Positions 35,848 through 48,589 of a stretch of 64,000 nucleotides of DNA are shown here, in pieces (the first letter of the stretch is position 1; each line of letters begins with the position of its first letter). The notes beneath the pieces were generated by a model. The model saw nothing but the letters and a program-made list of their open reading frames with translations, searched no databases and was not told the DNA's origin. The position numbers and the translations under genes were made by a program. Location of the stretch: the NCBI GenBank assembly GCA_963966185.1, contig CAWZYM010000076.1:619001-683000 (forward strand), written 5' to 3'. Source of the DNA: Rhabditoides inermis (lineage: Eukaryota > Nematoda > Chromadorea > Rhabditida > Rhabditidae).

Positions 35848-38800
35848 TTTGCATTGTAATGATCGAGCAGTCAAAACGAGAAGAAATATTTAATTCATTC
35901 ATCACAACAAGGGTGGACTGTGTGCAAGAACATCTGTTCATCCTGCTTAGAACATCTCGAACGTTCCGCCTATAATAACATCTATTCGTCATCAACTGTA
36001 CACTGTATGCACGCTTTGAAAACACTTACATTGTAATGATCGAGCAGTCAAAACGAGAAGAAATATTTAATTCATTCATCAAAACAAGGGTGGACTGTGT
36101 CCAAGAGCATTTGTTCATCCTGCTTAGAACATCTTGAACGTTCCCCTATAATGACATCTATTCGTCATCAATTATACACTGTCTGTACGATTTGAAAACA
36201 CTTACATTGTAATGATCGAGCAGTCAAAACGAGAAGAAATAAATAATTCAATTATCGAAACAAGGGTGGACTGTGTCCAAGAGCATCTGTTTATCCTGCT
36301 TAGAACATCTCGAACGTTCCGCCTATAATAACATCTATTCGTCATCAACTGTACACTATATGCACGCTTTGAAAACACTTACATTGTAATGATCGAGCAG
36401 TCAAAACGAGAAGAAAAAAATAATTCAATTATCGAAACAAGGGTGGACTGTGTCCAAGAGCATCCGTTCATCCTGCTTAGAACATCTCAAACGTTCCCCT
36501 ATAATGACATATACTTGTCATCTACTCTACACTGTATGTACGACTTGAAAACACTTGCATTGTAATGATCGAGCAGTCAAAACGAGAAGAAATATTTAAT
36601 TCATTCATCACAACAAGGGTGGACTGTGTTCAAGAACATCTGTTCATCCTGCTTAGAACATCTCGAACGTTCCGCCTATAATGACAGTTATTTGTTATCA
36701 ACTGTACACTGTATGCACGCTTTAAAAACACTTGCATTGTAATGATCGAGTAGTCAAAACGAAAAGAAATATATAATTCAATTATCGAAACAAGGGTGGA
36801 CTGTGTCCAAGAGCATCCGTTCATCCTGCTTAGAACATTTCGAACGTTTCCCTAAAATGACATATACTTGTCATCTACTCTACACTGTATGTACGAATGA
36901 AAACACTTGCATTGTAATGATCGAGTAGTCAAAACGAGAAGAAATATTTAATTCATTCATCACAACAAGGGTGGACTGTGTGCAAGAACATCTGTTCATC
37001 CTGCTTAGAACATCTCGAACGTTCCGCCTATAATAACATCTATTCGTCATCAACTGTACACTGTATGCACGCTTTGAAAACACTTACATTGTAATGATCG
37101 AGCAGTCAAAACGAGAAGAAAAAAATAATTCAATTATCGAAACAAGGGTGGACTGTGTCCAAGAGCATCCGTTCATCCTGCTTAGAACATCTCGAACGTT
37201 ACCCTATAATGACATATACTTGTCATCTACTCTACACTGTATGTACAAATTTGAAAACGTTTGCATTGTAATGATCGAGCAGTCAAAACGAGAAGAAATA
37301 TATAATTCATTTATCAAAACAATGGTGGACTGTGGCCAAGAGCATCTGTTCATCCTGCTCAGAACATCTCGAACGTTTCCCTATCATGACATCTATTCGT
37401 CTTCAACTCTACACTGTCTGTACGATTCGAAAACACTTACATTGTATTGATCAAGCAGTCAAAACGAGAAGAAATTTATAATTCAATTATCGAAACAAGG
37501 GTGGACTGTGTCCAAGAGCATCCGTTCATCCTGCTTAGAACATCTCGAACGTTACCCTATAATGACATATACTTGTCATCTACTCTACACTGTATGTACA
37601 AATTTGAAAACGTTTGCATTGTAATGATCGAGCAGTCAAAACGAGAAGAAATATATAATTCATTTATCAAAACAATGGTGGACTGTGGCCAAGAGCATCT
37701 GTTCATCCTGCTCAGAACATCTCGAACGTTTCCCTATCATGACATCTATTCGTCTTCAACTCTACACTGTCTGTACGATTTGAAAACACTTACATTGTAA
37801 TGATCGAGCAGTCAAAACGAGAAGAAATAAATAATTCAATTTTCGAAACAAGGGTGGACTGTGTCCAAGAGCATCTGTTTATCCTGCTTAGAACATCTCG
37901 AACGTTCCCTTTTAATGGCATCTATTCGTCATCAACTCTACACTGTATGTACAATTTGAAAACACTTGCATTGTAATGATCGAGTAGTCAAAACGAGAAT
38001 AAATATTTAATTCAATTATCAAAACAAGGGTGGACTGTGTCCAAGAGCATCTGTTCATCCTGCTTAGAACATCTCGAACGTTACCCTAAAATGACATATA
38101 CTTGTCATCTACTCTACACTGTATGTACGACTTGAAAACACTTGCATTGTAATGATCGAGCAGTCAAAACGAGAAGAAATATTTAATTCATTCATCACAA
38201 CAAGGGTGGACTGTGTGCAAGAACATCTGTTCATCCTGCTTAGAACATCTCGAACGTTCCGCCTATAATAACATCTATTCGTCATCAACTGTACACTGTA
38301 TGCACGCTTTGAAAACACTTACATTGTAATGATCGAGCAGTCAAAACGAGAAGAAATATTTAATTCATTCATCAAAGCAAGGGTGGACTGTGTCCAAGAG
38401 CATTTGTTCATCCTGCTTAGAACATCTTGAACGTTCCCCTATAATGACATCTATTCGTCATCAATTATACACTGTATGTACAAATTTGAAAACGTTTGCA
38501 TTGTAATGATCGAGCAGTCAAAACGAGAAGAAATATATAATTCATTTATCAAAACAATGGTGGACTGTGGCCAAGAGCATCTGTTCATCCTGCTCAGAAC
38601 ATCTCGAACGTTTCCCTATCATGACATCTATTCGTCTTCAACTCTACACTGTCTGTACGATTTGAAAACACTTACATTGTAATGATCGAGCAGTCAAAAC
38701 GAGAAGAAATAAATAATTCAATTATCGAAACAAGGGTGGACTGTGTCCAAGAGCATCTGTTTATCCTGCTTAGAACATCTCGAACGTTCCGCCTATAATA

Positions 38801-39111
38801 ACATCTATTCGTCATCAACTGTACACTATATGCACGCTTTGAAAACACTTACATTGTAATGATCGAGCAGTCAAAACGAGAAGAAAAAAAATAATTCAAT
38901 TATCGAAACAAGGGTGGACTGTGTCCAAGAGCATCCGTTCATCCTGCTTAGAACATCTCAAACGTTCCCCTATAATGACATATACTTGTCATCTACTCTA
39001 CACTGTATGTACGACTTGAAAACACTTGCATTGTAATGATCGAGCAGTCAAAACGAGAAGAAAAAAAATAATTCATTCATCACAACAAGGGTGGACTGTG
39101 TCCAAGAGCAT
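35848..39111 (+). repeat. Long segmental repeat, copy 2
   Basis: Partner of 30548-33811. The sequence between the copies (33812-35847) is itself built of 7-mer repeats that overlap copy 1. Confidence 0.8.
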
Positions 39112-39985
39112 CTGTTTATCCTGCTTAGAACATCTCGAACGTTCCGCCTATAATAACATCTATTCGTCATCAACTGTACACTGTATGCACGCTTTGAAAA
39201 CACTTACATTGTAATGATCGAGCAGTCAAAACGAGAAGAAATATTTAATTCATTCATCAAAGCAAGGGTGGACTGTGTCCAAGAGCATTTGTTCATCCTG
39301 CTTAGAACATCTTGAACGTTCCCCTATAATGACATCTATTCGTCATCAATTATACACTGTATGTACAAATTTGAAAACGTTTGCATTGTAATGATCGAGC
39401 AGTCAAAACGAGAAGAAATATATAATTCATTTATCAAAACAATGGTGGACTGTGGCCAAGAGCATCTGTTCATCCTGCTCAGAACATCTCGAACGTTTCC
39501 CTATCATGACATCTATTCGTCTTCAACTCTACACTGTCTGTACGATTTGAAAACACTTACATTGTAATGATCGAGCAGTCAAAACGAGAAGAAATAAATA
39601 ATTCAATTATCGAAACAAGGGTGGACTGTGTCCAAGAGCATCTGTTTATCCTGCTTAGAACATCTCGAACGTTCCGCCTATAATAACATCTATTCGTCAT
39701 CAACTGTACACTATATGCACGCTTTGAAAACACTTACATTGTAATGATCGAGCAGTCAAAACGAGAAGAAAAAAAATAATTCAATTATCGAAACAAGGGT
39801 GGACTGTGTCCAAGAGCATCCGTTCATCCTGCTTAGAACATCTCAAACGTTCCCCTATAATGACATATACTTGTCATCTACTCTACACTGTATGTACGAC
39901 TTGAAAACACTTGCATTGTAATGATCGAGCAGTCAAAACGAGAAGAAAAAAAATAATTCATTCATCACAACAAGGGTGGACTGTG
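38200..39985 (+). repeat. 5-mer HOR, 885-bp period, two copies
   Basis: 38.2-39.1 kb repeats at 39.1-39.98 kb with a shift of 885. Both copies share the private variant catcaaagcaaggg (about 38370 and 39256), which supports direct tandem duplication. Confidence 0.75.
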
Positions 39986-41397
39986 TCCAAGAGCATCTGT
40001 TTATCCTGCTTAGAACATCTCGAACGTTCCCTTTTAATGGCATCTATTCGTCATCAACTCTACACTGTATGTACAATTTGAAAACACTTGCATTGTAATG
40101 ATCGAGTAGTCAAAACGAGAATAAATATTTAATTCAATTATCAAAACAAGGGTGGACTGTGTCCAAGAGCATTTGTTCATCCTGCTTAGAACATCTCGAA
40201 CGTTACCCTAAAATGACATATACTTGTCATCTACTCTACACTGTATGTACGACTTGAAAACACTTGCATTGTAATGATCGAGCAGTCAAAACGAGAAGAA
40301 ATATTTAATTCATTTATCACAACAAGGGTGGACTGTGTGCAAGAACATCTGTTCATCCTGCTTAGAACATCTCGAACGTTCCGCCTATAATAACATCTAT
40401 TCGTCATCAACTGTACACTGTATGCACGCTTTGAAAACACTTACATTGTAATGATCGAGCAGTCAAAACGAGAAGAAATATTTAATTCATTCATCACAAC
40501 AAGGGTGGACTGTGTGCAAGAACATCTGTTCATCCTGCTTAGAACATCTCGAACGTTCCGCCTATAATAACATCTATTCGTCATCAACTGTACACTGTAT
40601 GCACGCTTTGAAAACACTTACATTGTAATGATCGAGCAGTCAAAACGAGAAGAAAAAAATAATTCAATTATCGAAACAAGGGTGGACTGTGTCCAAGAGC
40701 ATCTGTTCATCCTGCTTAGAACATCTCGAACGTTACCCTATAATGACATATACTTGTCATCTACTCTACACTGTATGTACAAATTTGAAAACGTTTGCAT
40801 TGCAATGATCGAGCAGTCAAAACGAGAAGAAATATATAATTCATTTATCAAAACAATGGTGGACTGTGGCCAAGAGCATCTGTTCATCCTGCTCAGAACA
40901 TCTCGAACGTTTCCCTATCATGACATCTATTCGTCTTCAACTCTACACTGTCTGTACGATTCGAAAACACTTACATTGTATTGATCAAGCAGTCAAAACG
41001 AGAAGAAATTTATAATTCAATTATCGAAACAAGGGTGGACTGTGTCCAAGAGCATCCGTTCATCCTGCTTAGAACATTTCGAACGTTTCCCTATCATGAC
41101 ATCTATTCGTCTTCAACTCTACACTGTCTGTACGATTTGAAAACACTTACATTGTATTGATCAAGCAGTCAAAACGAGAAGAAATTTATAATTCAATTAT
41201 CGAAACAAGGGTGGACTGTGCCCAAGAGCATCCGTTCATCCTGCTTAGAACATCTCAAACGTTCCCCTATAATGACATATACTTGTCATCTACTCTACAC
41301 TGTATGTACGACTTGAAAACACTTGCATTCTAATGATCGAGCAGTCAAAACGAGAAGAAATATTTAATTCATTCATCACAACATGGGTGGACTGTGT

Positions 41398-43850
41398 TCA
41401 AGAACATCTGTTCATCCTGCTTAGAACATCTCGAACGTTCCGCCTATAATGACAGTTATTTGTTATCAACTGTACACTGTATGCACGCTTTAAAAACACT
41501 TGCATTGTAATGATCGAGTAGTCAAAACGAAAAGAAATATATAATTCAATTATCGAAACAAGGGTGGACTGTGTCCAAGAGCATCCGTTCATCCTGCTTA
41601 GAACATTTCGAACGTTTCCCTAAAATGACATATACTTGTCATCTACTCTACACTGTATGTACGACTTGAAAACACTTGCATTGTAATGATCGAGTAGTCA
41701 AAACGAGAAGAAATATTTAATTCATTCATCACAACAAGGGTGGACTGTGTGCAAGAACATCTGTTCATCCTGCTTAGAACATCTCGAACGTTCCGCCTAT
41801 AATAACATCTATTCGTCATCAACTGTACACTGTATGCACGCTTTGAAAACACTTACATTGTAATGATCGAGCAGCCAAAACGAGAAGAAAAAAATAATTC
41901 AATTATCGAAACAAGGGTGGACTGTGTCCAAGAGCATCCGTTCATCCTGCTTAGAACATCTCGAACGTTACCCTATAATGACATATACTTGTCATCTACT
42001 CTACACTGTATGTACAAATTTGAAAACGTTTGCATTGTAATGATCGAGCAGTCAAAACGAGAAGAAATATTTAATTCATTCATCACAACAAGGGTGGACT
42101 GTGTGCAAGAACATCTGTTCATCCTGCTTAGAACATCTCGAACGTTCCGCCTATAATAACATCTATTCGTCATCAACTGTACACTGTATGCACGCTTTGA
42201 AAACACTTACATTGTAATGATCGAGCAGTCAAAACGAGAAGAAATAAATAATTCAATTATCGAAACAAGGGTGGACTGTGTTCAAGAACATCTGTTCATC
42301 CTGCTTAGAACATCTCGAACGTTCCGCCTATAATGACAGTTATTTGTTATCAACTGTACACTGTATGCACGCTTTAAAAACACTTGCATTGTAATGATCG
42401 AGTAGTCAAAACGAAAAGAAATATATAATTCAATTATCGAAACAAGGGTGGACTGTGTCCAAGAGCATCCGTTCATCCTGCTTAGAACATTTCGAACGTT
42501 TCCCTAAAATGACATATACTTGTCATCTACTCTACACTGTATGTACGAATGAAAACACTTGCATTGTAATGATCGAGTAGTCAAAACGAGAAGAAATATT
42601 TAATTCATTCATCACAACAAGGGTGGACTGTGTGCAAGAACATCTGTTCATCCTGCTTAGAACATCTCGAACGTTCCGCCTATAATAACATCTATTCGTC
42701 ATCAACTGTACACTGTATGCACGCTTTGAAAACACTTACATTGTAATGATCGAGCAGTCAAAACGAGAAGAAAAAAATAATTCAATTATCGAAACAAGGG
42801 TGGACTGTGTCCAAGAGCATCTGTTCATCCTGCTTAGAACATCTCGAACGTTACCCTATAATGACATATACTTGTCATCTACTCTACACTGTATGTACAA
42901 ATTTGAAAACGTTTGCATTGCAATGATCGAGCAGTCAAAACGAGAAGAAATATATAATTCATTCATCACAACAAGGGTGGACTGTGTGCAAGAACATCTG
43001 TTCATCCTGCTTAGAACATCTCGAACGTTCCGCCTATAATAACATCTATTCGTCATCAACTGTACACTGTATGCACGCTTTGAAAACACTTACATTGTAA
43101 TGATCGAGCAGTCAAAACGAGAAGAAATAAATAATTCAATTATCGAAACAAGGGTGGACTGTGTTCAAGAACATCTGTTCATCCTGCTTAGAACATCTCG
43201 AACGTTCCGCCTATAATGACAGTTATTTGTTATCAACTGTACACTGTATGCACGCTTTAAAAACACTTGCATTGTAATGATCGAGTAGTCAAAACGAAAA
43301 GAAATATATAATTCAATTATCGAAACAAGGGTGGACTGTGTCCAAGAGCATCCGTTCATCCTGCTTAGAACATTTCGAACGTTTCCCTAAAATGACATAT
43401 ACTTGTCATCTACTCTACACTGTATGTACGAATGAAAACACTTGCATTGTAATGATCGAGTAGTCAAAACGAGAAGAAATATTTAATTCATTCATCACAA
43501 CAAGGGTGGACTGTGTGCAAGAACATCTGTTCATCCTGCTTAGAACATCTCGAACGTTCCGCCTATAATAACATCTATTCGTCATCAACTGTACACTGTA
43601 TGCACGCTTTGAAAACACTTACATTGTAATGATCGAGCAGTCAAAACGAGAAGAAAAAAATAATTCAATTATCGAAACAAGGGTGGACTGTGTCCAAGAG
43701 CATCTGTTCATCCTGCTTAGAACATCTCGAACGTTACCCTATAATGACATATACTTGTCATCTACTCTACACTGTATGTACAAATTTGAAAACGTTTGCA
43801 TTGCAATGATCGAGCAGTCAAAACGAGAAGAAATATATAATTCATTTATC
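41398..43850 (+). repeat. 5-mer HOR, 883-884-bp period, about 2.8 copies
   Basis: The caagaacatctgttcatcc landmark followed by gacagttatttgttatc recurs at 41398, 42282 and 43165. The third copy leaves the pattern near 43850, where catttatcaaaacaatgg replaces cattcatcacaacaagg. Small length differences come from tacgaatgaaaac versus tacgacttgaaaac. Confidence 0.78.
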
Positions 43851-43989
43851 AAAACAATGGTGGACTGTGGCCAAGAGCATCTGTTCATCCTGCTCAGAAC
43901 ATCTCGAACGTTTCCCTATCATGACATCTATTCGTCTTCAACTCTACACTGTCTGTACGATTCGAAAACACTTACATTGTATTGATCAA

Positions 43990-44340
43990 GCAGTCAAAAC
44001 GAGAAGAAATTTATAATTCAATTATCGAAACAAGGGTGGACTGTGTCCAAGAGCATCCGTTCATCCTGCTTAGAACATTTCGAACGTTTCCCTGTCATGA
44101 CATCTATTCGTCTTCAACTCTACACTGTCTGTACGATTTGAAAACACTTACATTGTATTGATCAAGCAGTCAAAACGAGAAGAAATTTATAATTCAATTA
44201 TCGAAACAAGGGTGGACTGTGTCCAAGAGCATCCGTTCATCCTGCTTAGAACATTTCGAACGTTTCCCTGTCATGACATCTATTCGTCTTCAACTCTACA
44301 CTGTCTGTACGATTTGAAAACACTTACATTGTATTGATCA
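43990..44340 (+). repeat. Single-monomer duplication (176 bp)
   Basis: The variant tttccctgtcatgac occurs at 44087 and again 176 bp later, with identical surroundings. Compared with 40.6-41.4 kb, this adds one monomer: the offset changes from 3001 before it to 3177 after it. Confidence 0.65.
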
Positions 44341-44399
44341 AGCAGTCAAAACGAGAAGAAATTTATAATTCAATTATCGAAACAAGGGTGGACTGTGTC

Positions 44400-46525
44400 C
44401 AAGAGCATCCGTTCATCCTGCTTAGAACATCTCAAACGTTCCCCTATAATGACATATACTTGTCATCTACTCTACACTGTATGTACGACTTGAAAACACT
44501 TGCATTCTAATGATCGAGCAGTCAAAACGAGAAGAAATATTTAATTCATTCATCACAACAAGGGTGGACTGTGTTCAAGAACATCTGTTCATCCTGCTTA
44601 GAACATCTCGAACGTTCCGCCTATAATGACAGTTATTTGTTATCAACTGTACACTGTATGCACGCTTTAAAAACACTTGCATTGTAATGATCGAGTAGTC
44701 AAAACGAAAAGAAATATATAATTCAATTATCGAAACAAGGGTGGACTGTGTCCAAGAGCATCCGTTCATCCTGCTTAGAACATTTCGAACGTTTCCCTAA
44801 AATGACATATACTTGTCATCTACTCTACACTGAATGTACGACTTGAAAACACTTGCATTGTAATGATCGAGTAGTCAAAACGAGAAGAAATATTTAATTC
44901 ATTCATCACAACAAGGGTGGACTGTGTGCAAGAACATCTGTTCATCCTGCTTAGAACATCTCGAACGTTCCGCCTATAATAACATCTATTCGTCATCAAC
45001 TGTACACTGTATGCACGCTTTGAAAACACTTACATTGTAATGATCGAGCAGCCAAAACGAGAAGAAAAAAATAATTCAATTATCGAAACAAGGGTGGACT
45101 GTGTCCAAGAGCATCCGTTCATCCTGCTTAGAACATCTCGAACGTTACCCTATAATGACATATACTTGTCATCTACTCTACACTGTATGTACACATCTGA
45201 AAACGTTTGCATTGTAATGATCGAGCAGTCAAAACGAGAAGAAATATTTAATTCATTCATCACAACAAGGGTGGACTGTGTGCAAGAACATCTGTTCATC
45301 CTGCTTAGAACATCTCGAACGTTCCGCCTATAATAACATCTGTTCGTCATCAACTGTACACTGTATGCACGCTTTGAAAACACTTACATTGTAATGATCG
45401 AGCAGTCAAAACGAGAAGAAATATTTAATTCATTCATCAAAACAAGGGTGGACTGTGTCCAAGAGCATTTGTTCATCCTGCTTAGAACATCTTGAACGTT
45501 TCCCTATCATGACATCTATTCGTCTTCAACTCTACACTGTCTGTACGATTCGAAAACACTTACATTGTATTGATCAAGCAGTCAAAACGAGAAGAAATTT
45601 ATAATTCAATTATCGAAACAAGGGTGGACTGTGTCCAAGAGCATCTGTTTATCCTGCTTAGAACATCTCGAACGTTCCGCCTATAATAACATCTATTCGT
45701 CATCAACTGTACACTGTATTTACGACTTGAAAACACTTGCATTGTATTGATCAAGCAGTCAAAACGAGAAGAAATTTATAATTCATTTATCAAAACAATG
45801 GTGGACTGTGGCCAAGAGCATCTGTTCATCCTGCTCAGAACATCTCGAACGTTTCCCTATCATGACATCTATTCGTCTTCAACTCTACACTGTCTGTACG
45901 ATTCGAAAACACTTACATTGTATTGATCAAGCAGTCAAAACGAGAAGAAATTTATAATTCAATTATCGAAACAAGGGTGGACTGTGTCCAAGAGCATCCG
46001 TTCATCCTGCTTAGAACATTTCGAACGTTTCCCTATCATGACATCTATTCGTCTTCAACTCTACACTGTCTGTACGATTTGAAAACACTTACATTGTATT
46101 GATCAAGCAGTCAAAACGAGAAGAAATTTATAATTCAATTATCGAAACAAGGGTGGACTGTGTCCAAGAGCATCCGTTCATCCTGCTTAGAACATCTCAA
46201 ACGTTCCCCTATAATGACATATACTTGTCATCTACTCTACACTGTATGTACGACTTGAAAACACTTGCATTCTAATGATCGAGCAGTCAAAACGAGAAGA
46301 AATATTTAATTCATTCATCACAACAAGGGTGGACTGTGTTCAAGAACATCTGTTCATCCTGCTTAGAACATCTCGAACGTTCCGCCTATAATGACAGTTA
46401 TTTGTTATCAACTGTACACTGTATGCACGCTTTAAAAACACTTGCATTGTAATGATCGAGTAGTCAAAACGAAAAGAAATATATAATTCAATTATCGAAA
46501 CAAGGGTGGACTGTGTCCAAGAGCA
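44400..46525 (+). repeat. Segment repeated at 52.9-54.98 kb (8456-bp offset)
   Basis: Landmarks at 44575, 44820, 45040, 45150 and 46340 recur at 53031, 53276, 53496, 53606 and 54796. The copies diverge near 54980, where gagcatctgtttatcc replaces gagcatccgttcatcc. Confidence 0.7.
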
Positions 46526-47929
46526 TCCGTTCATCCTGCTTAGAACATTTCGAACGTTTCCCTAAAATGACATATACTTGTCATCTACTCTACACTGTAT
46601 GTACGACTTGAAAACACTTGCATTGTAATGATCGAGTAGTCAAAACGAGAAGAAATATTTAATTCATTCATCACAACAAGGGTGGACTGTGTGCAAGAAC
46701 ATCTGTTCATCCTGCTTAGAACATCTCGAACGTTCCGCCTATAATAACATCTATTCGTCATCAACTGTACACTGTATGCACGCTTTGAAAACACTTACAT
46801 TGTAATGATCGAGCAGCCAAAACGAGAAGAAAAAAATAATTCAATTATCGAAACAAGGGTGGACTGTGTCCAAGAGCATCCGTTCATCCTGCTTAGAACA
46901 TCTCGAACGTTACCCTATAATGACATATACTTGTCATCTACTCTACACTGTATGTACAAATTTGAAAACGTTTGCATTGTAATGATCGAGCAGTCAAAAC
47001 GAGAAGAAATATATAATTCATTTATCAAAACAATGGTGGACTGTGGCCAAGAGCATCTGTTCATCCTGCTCAGAACATCTCGAACGTTTCCCTATCATGA
47101 CATCTATTCGTCTTCAACTCTACACTGTCTGTACGATTTGAAAACACTTACATTGTATTGATCAAGCAGTCAAAACGAGAAGAAATTTATAATTCAATTA
47201 TCGAAACAAGGGTGGACTGTGTCCAAGAGCATCCGTTCATCCTGCTTAGAACATCTCGAACGTTACCCTAAAATGACATATACTTGTCATCTACTCTACA
47301 CTGTATGTACGACTTGAAAACACTTGCATTGTAATGATCGAGTAGTCAAAACGAGAAGAAATATTTAATTCATTCATCACAACAAGGGTGGACTGTGTGC
47401 AAGAACATCTGTTCATCCTGCTTAGAACATCTTGAACGTTCTCCTATAATGACATCTATTCGTCATCAATTATACACTGTATGTACAATTTGAAAACACT
47501 TACATTGTAATGATCGAGCAGTCAAAACGAGAAGAAATAAATAATTCAATTATCGAAACAAGGGTGGACTGTGTCCAAGAGCATCTGTTTATCCTGCTTA
47601 GAACATCTCGAACGTTCCCTTTTAATGGCATCTATTCGTCATCAACTCTACACTGTATGTACAATTCGAAAACACTTGCATTGTAATGATCGAGTAGTCA
47701 AAACGAGAATAAATATTTAATTCAATTATCGAAACAAGGGTGGACTGTGTCCAAGAGCATCCGTTCATCCTGCTTAGAACATCTCAAACGTTCCCCTATA
47801 ATGACATATACTTGTCATCTACTCTACACTGTATGTACGACTTGAAAACACTTGCATTGTAATGATCGAGCAGTCAAAACGAGAAGAAATATTTAATTCA
47901 TTCATCACAACAAGGGTGGACTGTGTTCA

Positions 47930-47960
47930 AGAACATCTGTTCATCTCGAACGTTCCGCCT
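47930..47960 (+). other. 14-bp deletion inside one monomer
   Basis: acatctgttcatctcgaacg replaces the normal sequence in which ctgcttagaacatc follows catc. The missing piece is bounded by catc on both sides, as expected of a microhomology-mediated deletion. It removes most of the best-conserved core. Confidence 0.85.
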
Positions 47961-48589
47961 ATAATAACATCTATTCGTCATCAACTGTACACTGTATGCA
48001 CGCTTTGAAAACACTTACATTGTAATGATCGAGCAGTCAAAACGAGAAGAAATATTTAATTCATTCATCAAAACAAGGGTGGACTGTGTCCAAGAGCATT
48101 TGTTCATCCTGCTTAGAACATCTTGAACGTTCCCCTATAATGACATCTATTCGTCATCAATTATACACTGTATGTACAAATTTGAAAACGTTTGCATTGT
48201 AATGATCAAGCAGTCAAAACGAGAAGAAATATATAATTCATTTATCAAAACAATGGTGGACTGTGGCCAAGAGCATCTGTTCATCCTGCTCAGAACATCT
48301 CGAACGTTTCCCTATCATGACATCTATTCGTCTTCAACTCTACACTGTCTGTACGATTTGAAAACACTTACATTGTAATGATCGAGCAGTCAAAACGAGA
48401 AGAAATAAATAATTCAATTATCGAAACAAGGGTGGACTGTGTCCAAGAGCATCTGTTTATCCTGCTTAGAACATCTCGAACGTTCCGCCTATAATAACAT
48501 CTATTCGTCATCAACTGTACACTATATGCACGCTTTGAAAACACTTACATTGTAATGATCGAGCAGTCAAAACGAGAAGAAAAAAAATA

